NCBI GenBank assembly: GCA_016234805.1
Contig: JACRNU010000052.1
Span: forward strand, 1-36,204
DNA from: Elusimicrobiota bacterium
Lineage (GTDB): Bacteria; Elusimicrobiota; Elusimicrobia; UBA1565; UBA9628
Length of the DNA stretch: 36,204 nt
Direction: 5' to 3'
Shown: piece by piece, positions 1 through 8,422 of the stretch
How positions within the stretch are numbered: position 1 is the stretch's first letter
How the letters are laid out: every line of letters starts with the position of its first letter
The notes under the pieces: model-generated
Seen by the model: the letters and a program-made list of their open reading frames with translations, nothing else
The model's database searches: none
What the model was told of the DNA's origin: nothing
Program-made: the position numbers and the translations under genes

Positions 1-126
1 GTGAAGAGGATGCGCCTCGACGTCGGGAAGCTCCTTCTTCCCGAGCGACGAACCGACCGACGCTACCCTCGTCATGTCAAAATCAAGATGAGCGGCTATC
101 TGCGCAACGACGGGCACCCGGCTTAA
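1..126 (+). CDS. C-terminal tail of an IS4-family-type transposase (partial, runs off the left edge)
   Basis: Frame 1 is open from the first base and stops with TAA at 124-126, giving about 41 residues. The stretch RRYPRHVKIKMSGY resembles the basic Tyr-Pro-Arg..Val-Lys..Met-Ser end that closes many IS4-family DDE transposases. The catalytic part lies outside the window. The next open frame begins at the very next base and starts in the middle of an Ig-like domain, so the insertion element appears to have landed inside the large surface-protein gene. I see no inverted repeat that would fix the right end of the element; it must lie at about 120-150. The family call rests only on this short C-terminal motif. 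Confidence 0.6.
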   Translation: MKRMRLDVGKLLLPERRTDRRYPRHVKIKMSGYLRNDGHPA

Positions 127-3100
127 GTGAACGGCATTGCTTTTAATCCAGCTGTTGCAGACGTGGACTCCGGCGGCTTGGTACGGGCTATTGGATTCGG
201 AACGGCTGAAATCCAGATTCAGGGACACGGTATCTCGACGAATGTCCTGGTGGAGGTCGCTCCTCCCGATATTTCGTCACCGACAACAGGAATCCTTTTT
301 TCCCCGACTCCCTTCCTGGAATCTAGCGGATTGGCTTTTATTTCGAGCCGCACTCTTATCGAATTGCCTGCAATTGATGGGGTGGCTGGATCAGCCATCG
401 TCTCCGACCTGGAATACACCGGCTACACGACGGATGCTGATTCTCAGGATTTGCTGTACTTTGATGGTTACTATTCAAAATATGGCGGGATCACCCCGTT
501 CTCCCTGACAGAGGGCACTCGCACGTTGCGCTACGGCTCAATAGACAAGGCCGGAAATGTGGAGGTGATCCGATCTACAAGTCTGTTCGTTGACGGCAGC
601 GCGCCCGTCACCCGGCTTGCAGTGGAAGGCTCCTCTGCCAGCGTGGATGGCACGCTGTTCGTGTCCGCTTCCTCGACCTTGACGTTGTCCACCGTTGATC
701 CGATCTCCAATGGTATCGCTTCTGGAGTTTCAAGGATTCTATTCGATCTGGATGGCGGTAGCGAATCGGTAGCATTGTCGAGCGCCGTTCTGAGCTTGTC
801 CGCCGGGCTTCATGCGGTTCAGTACTGGTCCGAGGACAATGTCGGCAATGCCGAGGTTCCGGCAAACCTGTCGATCGGCGTGGATGCGGTTGCTCCAAAT
901 ACCGCGCTGTTGTTCAAAGGGACGGAACTTTCTACGGGCTCCGTGGTGCTCTATTCGACCGGATCCTTGGCGTTCCTGGCAACGGACGATTTGAGCGGAA
1001 TGCGGGCAACGCTCTTCTCGCTGGACCAATCCTCCTGGCAAGTCTTTGAGTCGTCCTTCACCATGGGATTTGGCACCCATACGCTCTCATACTTCAGCCG
1101 GGACCGGGTTGAAAACCTTGAGGCGTCGCGGTTTGTCTCCATCATGGTGGTGGACCCGCTTATGCCTCCCGATGCGCCCGCGGACCTGACTGCCGTAGTT
1201 GACGAGGCCAACGCTTCGATTCGGCTTGAATGGCAGGCTGCGGTCACGGGCTTCCCTGCGGCTTCCTTCAATGTCTACCGCGGCCCTTCGAGCGACCCTG
1301 GCAGTATGTCGGTGCTGGCTTCCGGCGTGATGACTGCCTTCTATATTGACGCAACCCCGTCTCAGGGAACTCAATACTACCAAGTGTCCGGGGTGAGCGT
1401 AGGCGGGATCGAGGGCCCGAGGTCTAACGCGGCCAGCGGGACGATTGCGACATGGAAGGGCCTTGCAGTAGCCGCCGATGAAGCCGGCAGTCTTTGGGAA
1501 GTCGTGTTGGGCAGCTCGGCCATCCGGCTGCACAAGTTTGACTCGGGTGGCGCTCCTCTTTCCTCTGTCCCTCTTCCGGACGCCGCCGAGGACGGAAGAT
1601 GGAGCATCCAATTCGACGGCTCCGGCAATGCCTATGCGGTCGGCACAGCCTCCGGACCCGGCACGGTGGGGCTGGACCTGGCCGTGTACAAGGTCTCCAC
1701 GGCGGCTGACCAACTCTTGGGATTCACCATCTTCAACAGCACCGGCGACGTGAACGACTACGCCGTGGATTCAGCCGGTGACATCTGGATCGCGGGCGCG
1801 GTCGAGTCTGGAGCCACTGGGCAGATGGATTTGGCCCTGTGGCGCTACGTCTTGTCCGACGGCTCCATGAGCCTGGTCACGACCTACAGCCGCGGCGGAG
1901 GCATGGACCTTGGGATGGGAATCGCGGCCAGAAACGACGACCTGTGGGTCTCCGGCTACAGCCGCGACCCGTCTACCGGGAAGCTCGACCTTGCCTTGTG
2001 GAGATTTAACGGAATCGGCGCGCTTGTGAGCGGGCCGCATCTGCGGGCAGGGTATCTCAATGATTTCGTAGACGGCATCAACGCGTCCCTGGCCGTGTCC
2101 GGCGATTCGCTCTTCGTCGCAGCGACCCGGCACAACAGCCAAGGCAATGTCGACCTGGCCGTGCTCAAGTTTGACGGGCAGGGCACTCTCTTGGGCGAGC
2201 GGATCTGGGCCGGCGCCGCCGGAGGAGACGACTGGCCCTCCGGGCTTGAGGCATCGGCGGATGGCTTGGTCGCGGCAGGCGGGAGCGTCTCGGGGCAAGA
2301 CAAGCGGCTCGCGGTCTGGCGTATCGACAGCCAAGGCCGCATTGTGTCAGCGCAGACCTTGCCAGGGCAAGGCCCGGCCAACGGTTTGACCTTGGCAGGG
2401 GCTGACGTGTGGCTGGCATTGGGGTCGAGCGTTCCTTATCGGTTTACTGGCGGGCAAGCCCTGCCTGCGTTGGCCGATGATTCCCAGGGGTGGGGGATGG
2501 CCGTGGCCGTAGACTCCTCCAGCAACGTGTGGGAGGTCGTGGGGAGGCAGACCGGAATCAGTCTTGCCAAGCATGACTCCCAGGGCGGGTTCGACTACTC
2601 CGTCAGCCTGCCGGAGGCTTCTGAGAACGGCAAATGGAGCATCCAGTTCGACATGCAGGGTAATGCCTATGCGGTCGGCATCGCCTCGGGCCCAAGCACG
2701 CGAGGCCAGGACTTGGCGGTCTACAAGGTCGCGGCCGCGGGGAGCCCTGTGCTGAATTCGACCTTCTTCAACAGCGAAGGCGACGTCAACGAGTATGCGG
2801 TGGATTCGGCCGGCGACATCTGGATCACGGGAGCAATCGGCGATGCGGGACAGGGCCAGCTTCAAATGGCCTTGTGGCGCTACGCTGTGGCGGAAAACGG
2901 ACTGATGAGCCTGGCCACGACCTATAGCCGGGGCGGAGGCATGGATGTGGGGTTCGGTATTGCCGCGACCGATGGACATCTGTGGGTCTCGGGATTCAGC
3001 CGTGACCCTGCGAGCGGCAAGCTGGACTTGGCACTCTGGAAGTTCGACAGCCAAGGCAATTCCGAGGGCCCGCCGCTTCTTCGGCCAGGCTACCTGAATG

Positions 3101-6100
3101 ATTTCGTGGACATGACCTATGCGTCCGTGGCCAGGTTCGACGGGTCGATCTTCGTCGCTGCCACGCGCCACAACGCTCAAGGCGACACGGACCTGGCGGT
3201 ATTGAAATTCAACGACCTGGGCCGGCTCCAGAGCGAGCGCGTCTGGCAGGGCGCGGCAAACGGCGACGATTGGGCTGCCAAGCTCAAGGCCTCTTCAGAC
3301 GGCTTGGTCGCGGCAGGCGGAAGCATGAACGGTGCGGAGAATCGCCTTGCGGTGTGGCGGCTGGACAACCAGGGGCATGTCATCTCAGCCCAAACAATGC
3401 CGGCCGTGGGCGATTCCGAAGACTTGGCCGTTTCAGGAGCAGACCTTTGGCTCGCGGTAGGGTCCAGCGCCCCCTACAAGTTCACTTCCGGGCAAGCGCT
3501 CTCGGGCCAGGAAACGGTGTTGTGGACTGCCGCGCAGGTAGCGATGACTCCCACGGTGGGGCCGATTGGGATACCTTTCACAATCGCAGGAGCAGGATTT
3601 GGCGCCTATAACGGCGCCAACACCAGGGTGAAGTTCGGGGCGGCAGCGGCTTCCTTGAGCCTCTGGAACGACACGACCATCAGCGGGACGGCGCCTGGGC
3701 TCTCCACCGGCGCTTATGCCGTGGCTGTCGAGCGCCAGCATCCATCCTCGACCACGGTGTGGGATGCCGGGACCTTCAACGTGACTGCCTTACAGGCCGT
3801 GAGCCTGACGCCGTCGTCCGGGCCCATCGGTGTTCCGTTTACGATTTCTGGAGAGAGCTTCGGGCCCTATAATGGAGCCAACACCAGGGTCATGGTCAAC
3901 GGAGCTGTCGCTCCTTTGAGCTTGTGGAACAACAGCACCATATCCGGGACCATTCCAGGCTCGCTTGGTTCCGGGACCCATGCTGTTCGGATTGAGCGCC
4001 AAGTGGGTTCTACGGTGAGCGCCAGCAACCTCATGGAATTTCTGGTCACAGTGCCTCAGATTGTCAGTCTCACCCCATCCTCGGGCCCTATCGGCGTCCC
4101 CTTCACCATCGCTGGCACGAGCTTTGGGCCCTACAACGGCGCGAATACCAGGGTCTTGATTGGAGGAGCGACAGCGCCGCTCTCGATCTGGAACGACTCG
4201 ACCATTTCCGGCACGATCCCAGGCATCAGCACCGGGATCGCGACGGTCCGGGTCGAGCGGGCCGCCTCAGGCGGGCTGGTGGCGGCGGATACTTGGTACT
4301 TTGAAGTGACCATGCCCGTCGTGGCTTCCATCTCGCCCTCATCAGGACCAATAGGCGTTGCCTTCACCTTGACAGGTTCAAGCTTCGGGCCCTATAACGG
4401 GGCCAACACCCAGGTCTTTGTCGGGACTTCCACCGCGGCTTTGAGTCTGTGGAACGACACAACGATCAAGGGCACGGTTCCCGGGACTCTTGGACCAGGC
4501 CCTTATCCGGTGAAGGTGGTGAGAAAGACCTCGGACGGCGGATTGGTCGAAAGCAGTCCTGTGAGCTTCCAGGTGGCAGGGCTTTACCTGGCAGGCATCT
4601 CGCCCTCCTCCGGCCCCATCGGTTCTCCCTTCACAATCACCGGAACGGACTTTGACTCTTACGGGGGAGCCAACACCAGGGTGCTCTTTGGCGGCGCCAC
4701 CGCTGCCTTGAGCCTCTGGAACGATACGACCATCAACGGCCCGGTGCCTCCTCTGGCTCCCGGGACCTACGAGGTTCTGGTTGAGCGCCAGAGCGGGGAA
4801 GGGGTCTCTAGAAGCAATACGGCTGTTTTCACGGTCAACGGCGTCCTGGCTCAAGGCATGACGCCAAGCTCAGGCCCCATCGGCGTAGCCTTCACCATCT
4901 CCGGCCTGGGGTTTGGGCCGTACAACGGGGCCAATACCAGGGTCCTGATTGGCGGGACCACGGCCCCATTGAGCCTCTGGACGGATACGGTCATCTCAGG
5001 AACGATCCCTGGGGTCAGCTCAGGGACTAAAGAGGTGTTTGTTGAGCGAGCCTCGGAAGGGGGCCTCTCACGGAGCGACACCTTCTACTTTGAGGTCACT
5101 GTGCCTCTTGTGGCAAGCCTGACGCCCTCCTCGGGCCCTATCGGCATGCCCATGACCATCACAGGGGCCAACTTCGGCTCTTACAATGGTGTGAACACAA
5201 GGGTGTTGATCGGCGGGGCGACCGCGGCCTTGAGCTTGTGGAACGACACGACGATCTCCGGCTCGATTCCTGGAATCGAGCCGGGGATGAAGGCCGTGGT
5301 GGTGGAAAGGCTGACTTCAGACGGGGGCAGAAGCACGAGCCAGACCCTGTATTTCGAGGTCCTCTTGCCTGAAGTCTTGACCTTGAGCCCGTCTTCAGGA
5401 CCCATCGGCGTTCCATTCACGGTCACGGGCAGGAACTTCGGGCCTTACAACGGTTCTCTCACAAGAGTGCTGGTGGGAGGGACTACAGCGGCCTTGAGCG
5501 TCTGGAACGATGGGACGATCTCGGGAACGATTCCGGGCTTGGGAGCAGGAAGCTACCCCATGGTCGTGGAGCGCAGGACAACTGACGGGGGACTGGCCTC
5601 AAGCCTTGCCGGAACCTTTGAGGTGTTGACTCCAGCGATATCGGAACTTGCGCCTGCCAGCGGTCCCATGGGCATGCCCTTTACCATCACGGGAACGAGC
5701 TTCGGCCCCTACAACGGGGCGAACACCCGGGTCCTGATTGGAGGGACAACGTCTCCCTTGAGCCTCTGGAACGACTCCACCATCCAGGGCACGGCGCCGG
5801 CTCTCTCATCCGGGACGCACAGCGTGGTCGTGGAGCGTCAGAGCGGCGAGATTGTTGTGCAGAGCAACCTCGCCTGGTTCGGCGTGGTCGTGCCTGAGGC
5901 GGCCAGCCTCATTCCTTCCTCGGGTCCCATCGGCATGCCCTTCACCATCACTGGGACAGGATTTGGCCCCTATAACGGGGCCAACACCAGGGTATCGATC
6001 AGCGGAGCCACGGCCCCCCTGAGCATCTGGAACGACACGACCATAACCGGGACCGTACCCGGCAGCCTCTCAGCCGGAAGCCATCCCGTCGTCATTGAGC

Positions 6101-7485
6101 GGGCAACCACGGGAGGTCTTGTATCGGCAGATGCAGGCTCCTTTGAGGTCACTACTCCGCAGGTCGAGTCAGTCACGCCTTCCTCAGCGCCTGTGGGCAA
6201 TGCGTTCACCATCAGGGGAACGAGCTTCGGGTCCTACAACGGGGCGAACACGAGGGTTTTGATCGGCGGGACAGCAGCGCCTTTGAGCCTGTGGAACGAT
6301 TCCACGATTTCCGGGAGGTTGCCGTTCCTCTCCACCGGCGCCAAAGCAATCGTAGTCGAGAGAACGGCTGGAGGGAGCCTGGTCCAGAGCAACGAAGCCT
6401 CCATCGAGCTCGTGGCTCCTGTCATCACCACCATCACGCCTGCAGTGGCACTTCAAGGCACGCCCTTCGAGCTGATTGGGACAGGATTCGGGCAGTACAA
6501 CGGAAGCGCGACCAGGGTCCTGATAGGCGGGACCACGGCCGCGTTGAGCTTGTGGAACGACACCATGATCAGGGGGCTGGTGCCTGATTCCCTCCCGGAC
6601 GCGCTCTATGCCGTGGTGGTGGAGCGTGACGCCTTGGCTGGGACCGTGACGAGCGAGCCGGTGTATTTCATCGTGGATCCTCCAGGAAGCATGGCGGCTC
6701 CTGCCGCTCCCGAGTGGTTCAGCGAGGCCAGCCTCATCGTATCCACTGATACAGGCGGCAAGGTGGAGGCCCCGAGCAGGGCCAGCGTGGAAGTGCCTCC
6801 TGCGGCCCTGGAGGAAGAGACGGTCATCACGGTCTCCAAGCCCAAGGACGGAGATGACGAGGAGAAGCGCGAGAAAGCCAGGAAGGCCCAGCCCATCGTC
6901 AAGGCAGGCGAGCCTGTGGAGTTCGGTCCTGAAGGCACCAGGTTCCAGCAGAAAGTGACCATCGAGGTGCCCTTCGATCCAGAGCTGGTGCCTCCGGGCA
7001 AGACCTGGCTGGACGTGGCGCTCCACTACTGGAACAAGGATGCCGGCAAATGGGACCCCTTGGAGACCGAGGTGGACATGGTCAGCGAGAGGCTTAGGGC
7101 CAAGACGGACCATTTCTCCCTGTACCAGCCCATGGTGATGGGGATCAAGCCCGAAGCAACGGCGTCTGGCGACTTCAACTTCCGGGATGTCTATGTCTTC
7201 CCCAACCCGGCCCGAGGCGTCAATCCCACCTTCAGGGTACAGGTGGGCAGGGCTGATAATGTAGAACTCACCATCATGGATGTCTCGGGCATGGTGATAG
7301 ACAAGGGCTCATGCGGGTCAGGCCAGGTCAGAGACATTGACAACGGCATGGGCAACCAGTTCACCTTCGAGTGCACATGGGACGCTCATCGCGCGGGCTC
7401 AGGGGTCTACACCTACATGGTCAGGGCGAGAAAGGCGGGCTTCCCTGATATCCGGGTGGTCAAGAAGCTGGCGATAGTGAAATAG
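127..7485 (+). CDS. Giant secreted/surface multidomain protein with 12 IPT/TIG repeats, 5'-truncated
   Basis: An open frame of 2452 residues. Domains in order: a Big_2-like remnant (about 1-45), three OmpL47-like segments each ending near an AGN motif (about 60-345), a fibronectin III domain (about 346-440), two homologous beta-propeller-like units (about 445-785 and 790-1130), twelve IPT/TIG repeats of about 87 residues (1139-2185), a ZU5-like domain (about 2205-2338), and a C-terminal domain (about 2349-2452). The last resembles FlgD-like or T9SS type A sorting domains, with FPNPARG near its start and GVYTYMVRA near its end. The first possible codon is GTG, with no ribosome-binding site and no signal peptide. 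The frame directly follows a transposase stop and starts mid-domain, so the true start was probably lost to insertion. A surface adhesion or matrix role is inferred. The PorV-like gene downstream fits a sorted cargo. It may be a pseudogene if it is no longer exported. Confidence 0.85.
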   Translation: MNGIAFNPAVADVDSGGLVRAIGFGTAEIQIQGHGISTNVLVEVAPPDISSPTTGILFSPTPFLESSGLAFISSRTLIELPAIDGVAGSAIVSDLEYTGYTTDADSQDLLYFDGYYSKYGGITPFSLTEGTRTLRYGSIDKAGNVEVIRSTSLFVDGSAPVTRLAVEGSSASVDGTLFVSASSTLTLSTVDPISNGIASGVSRILFDLDGGSESVALSSAVLSLSAGLHAVQYWSEDNVGNAEVPANLSIGVDAVAPNTALLFKGTELSTGSVVLYSTGSLAFLATDDLSGMRATLFSLDQSSWQVFESSFTMGFGTHTLSYFSRDRVENLEASRFVSIMVVDPLMPPDAPADLTAVVDEANASIRLEWQAAVTGFPAASFNVYRGPSSDPGSMSVLASGVMTAFYIDATPSQGTQYYQVSGVSVGGIEGPRSNAASGTIATWKGLAVAADEAGSLWEVVLGSSAIRLHKFDSGGAPLSSVPLPDAAEDGRWSIQFDGSGNAYAVGTASGPGTVGLDLAVYKVSTAADQLLGFTIFNSTGDVNDYAVDSAGDIWIAGAVESGATGQMDLALWRYVLSDGSMSLVTTYSRGGGMDLGMGIAARNDDLWVSGYSRDPSTGKLDLALWRFNGIGALVSGPHLRAGYLNDFVDGINASLAVSGDSLFVAATRHNSQGNVDLAVLKFDGQGTLLGERIWAGAAGGDDWPSGLEASADGLVAAGGSVSGQDKRLAVWRIDSQGRIVSAQTLPGQGPANGLTLAGADVWLALGSSVPYRFTGGQALPALADDSQGWGMAVAVDSSSNVWEVVGRQTGISLAKHDSQGGFDYSVSLPEASENGKWSIQFDMQGNAYAVGIASGPSTRGQDLAVYKVAAAGSPVLNSTFFNSEGDVNEYAVDSAGDIWITGAIGDAGQGQLQMALWRYAVAENGLMSLATTYSRGGGMDVGFGIAATDGHLWVSGFSRDPASGKLDLALWKFDSQGNSEGPPLLRPGYLNDFVDMTYASVARFDGSIFVAATRHNAQGDTDLAVLKFNDLGRLQSERVWQGAANGDDWAAKLKASSDGLVAAGGSMNGAENRLAVWRLDNQGHVISAQTMPAVGDSEDLAVSGADLWLAVGSSAPYKFTSGQALSGQETVLWTAAQVAMTPTVGPIGIPFTIAGAGFGAYNGANTRVKFGAAAASLSLWNDTTISGTAPGLSTGAYAVAVERQHPSSTTVWDAGTFNVTALQAVSLTPSSGPIGVPFTISGESFGPYNGANTRVMVNGAVAPLSLWNNSTISGTIPGSLGSGTHAVRIERQVGSTVSASNLMEFLVTVPQIVSLTPSSGPIGVPFTIAGTSFGPYNGANTRVLIGGATAPLSIWNDSTISGTIPGISTGIATVRVERAASGGLVAADTWYFEVTMPVVASISPSSGPIGVAFTLTGSSFGPYNGANTQVFVGTSTAALSLWNDTTIKGTVPGTLGPGPYPVKVVRKTSDGGLVESSPVSFQVAGLYLAGISPSSGPIGSPFTITGTDFDSYGGANTRVLFGGATAALSLWNDTTINGPVPPLAPGTYEVLVERQSGEGVSRSNTAVFTVNGVLAQGMTPSSGPIGVAFTISGLGFGPYNGANTRVLIGGTTAPLSLWTDTVISGTIPGVSSGTKEVFVERASEGGLSRSDTFYFEVTVPLVASLTPSSGPIGMPMTITGANFGSYNGVNTRVLIGGATAALSLWNDTTISGSIPGIEPGMKAVVVERLTSDGGRSTSQTLYFEVLLPEVLTLSPSSGPIGVPFTVTGRNFGPYNGSLTRVLVGGTTAALSVWNDGTISGTIPGLGAGSYPMVVERRTTDGGLASSLAGTFEVLTPAISELAPASGPMGMPFTITGTSFGPYNGANTRVLIGGTTSPLSLWNDSTIQGTAPALSSGTHSVVVERQSGEIVVQSNLAWFGVVVPEAASLIPSSGPIGMPFTITGTGFGPYNGANTRVSISGATAPLSIWNDTTITGTVPGSLSAGSHPVVIERATTGGLVSADAGSFEVTTPQVESVTPSSAPVGNAFTIRGTSFGSYNGANTRVLIGGTAAPLSLWNDSTISGRLPFLSTGAKAIVVERTAGGSLVQSNEASIELVAPVITTITPAVALQGTPFELIGTGFGQYNGSATRVLIGGTTAALSLWNDTMIRGLVPDSLPDALYAVVVERDALAGTVTSEPVYFIVDPPGSMAAPAAPEWFSEASLIVSTDTGGKVEAPSRASVEVPPAALEEETVITVSKPKDGDDEEKREKARKAQPIVKAGEPVEFGPEGTRFQQKVTIEVPFDPELVPPGKTWLDVALHYWNKDAGKWDPLETEVDMVSERLRAKTDHFSLYQPMVMGIKPEATASGDFNFRDVYVFPNPARGVNPTFRVQVGRADNVELTIMDVSGMVIDKGSCGSGQVRDIDNGMGNQFTFECTWDAHRAGSGVYTYMVRARKAGFPDIRVVKKLAIVK
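3538..6681 (+). repeat. Twelve tandem IPT/TIG repeats (about 260 bp each)
   Basis: Twelve in-frame units carry the recurring signatures PSSGPIG, GPYNGANTRV, LSLWNDTTISG and VERQ or variants. Units 2-10 match closely. Unit 12 is the most diverged at its start (PAVALQG). The conserved blocks are alike at base level too (for example variants of aacggggccaacaccaggg), which points to expansion by tandem duplication. Such arrays can change copy number by recombination and can be collapsed in assembly. Confidence 0.9.
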
Positions 7486-7494
7486 GCGACAACC

Positions 7495-8400
7495 ATGAAA
7501 ACCATACTCGTCGTGCTTCTTCTCTCGGCAAGCCAGGCTCTCGCAGGCGAGACTGCCCAGTTCCTGAAGATCGGCGTAGGCGCCAGGGCCGTGGGCATGG
7601 GAGGCGCCTACACAGCAGTGGGAGAAGACCTCACTTCCATGGCCTGGAACCCGGCAGGACTGGCAGGCATGGAGAAGCGCGAGGTGGCTGCCATGTATGC
7701 CAACCTCGTGGCTGAGACGCACTACAGCTTCATGGGCTATGGCCACCCCACGAAGTACGGCACATTCGGGGCTGGGCTCATGTACCTGGGGCAAGGCTCT
7801 CTGGACGGAAGGGACGCTCAAGGCAGGGCTGATGGAGGGTTTACTGCCTCGGACATGGCCTTGGGGCTCTCTTATGCCGCCAAGGTCCTGCCTCGGTTGG
7901 GCATGGGCATCAACGCCAAGTTCGTCAGGGTCAATGTCGGGTCGGATACAGGCTACTCCGCGGCCTTTGACTTGGGCTCGAAGTACGATTTGGGCAAGTT
8001 CGGGCCAGGGGGCCTGAGCGCGGGCTTGGCGGTTCAAAACCTCGGGCCCGGCATCACATTGCTGGACCAGAGTTCACAACTGCCGTTGACCCTGGCGACT
8101 GGGCTTGGCTATAGACTGCCCTTCGGCCTGACCGTGGGGCTTGACTACAGGAACAGGCCGCATTCTGGAAGCTCGGAGGTGAGCCTGGGAACCGAGCTTG
8201 CTGTGGGCTCGCAGATAGGCCTGCGGCTGGGGTATGCCTCCACGCATGGATTGATCTCCGGGGCGTACAAGACCAGCGAGCTCATGGGCCTGGCAGCCGG
8301 GTTGGGGATCAAGGCATACGGCATGAACCTGGACTATTCCATGACGCCTTTTGGCGGCTTGGGCAACAGCCATAGAATCAGCTTGGGCGCGAAATGGTAA
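7495..8400 (+). CDS. PorV/PorQ-family outer-membrane beta-barrel protein
   Basis: A 301-residue protein with a signal peptide (about 1-18, ending near SQALAG). The mature N-terminus carries the family hallmark FLKIGVGARAVGMGGAYTA and a WNPAGLAG motif. The rest is alternating Gly/aromatic beta-strand sequence ending in a strand with terminal LGAKW, as expected for an outer-membrane barrel. In Bacteroidota, PorV shuttles type IX cargo by binding its C-terminal domain; related proteins occur in other diderm phyla where their role is less clear. The gene begins 9 bases after the giant protein with its sorting-like tail, so a cargo/shuttle pair is inferred. Like the gene before it, it looks less GC-rich than the nuo genes after it. 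Confidence 0.85.
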   Translation: MKTILVVLLLSASQALAGETAQFLKIGVGARAVGMGGAYTAVGEDLTSMAWNPAGLAGMEKREVAAMYANLVAETHYSFMGYGHPTKYGTFGAGLMYLGQGSLDGRDAQGRADGGFTASDMALGLSYAAKVLPRLGMGINAKFVRVNVGSDTGYSAAFDLGSKYDLGKFGPGGLSAGLAVQNLGPGITLLDQSSQLPLTLATGLGYRLPFGLTVGLDYRNRPHSGSSEVSLGTELAVGSQIGLRLGYASTHGLISGAYKTSELMGLAAGLGIKAYGMNLDYSMTPFGGLGNSHRISLGAKW

Positions 8401-8422
8401 TATTTTACGGTCATCTTGCGAC

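Noticed and set aside
3538..6681. Regular repeats taken as a possible CRISPR or DNA satellite
   Set aside because: The period of about 260 bases is in frame and encodes IPT/TIG domains; there are no short identical repeats with unique spacers.
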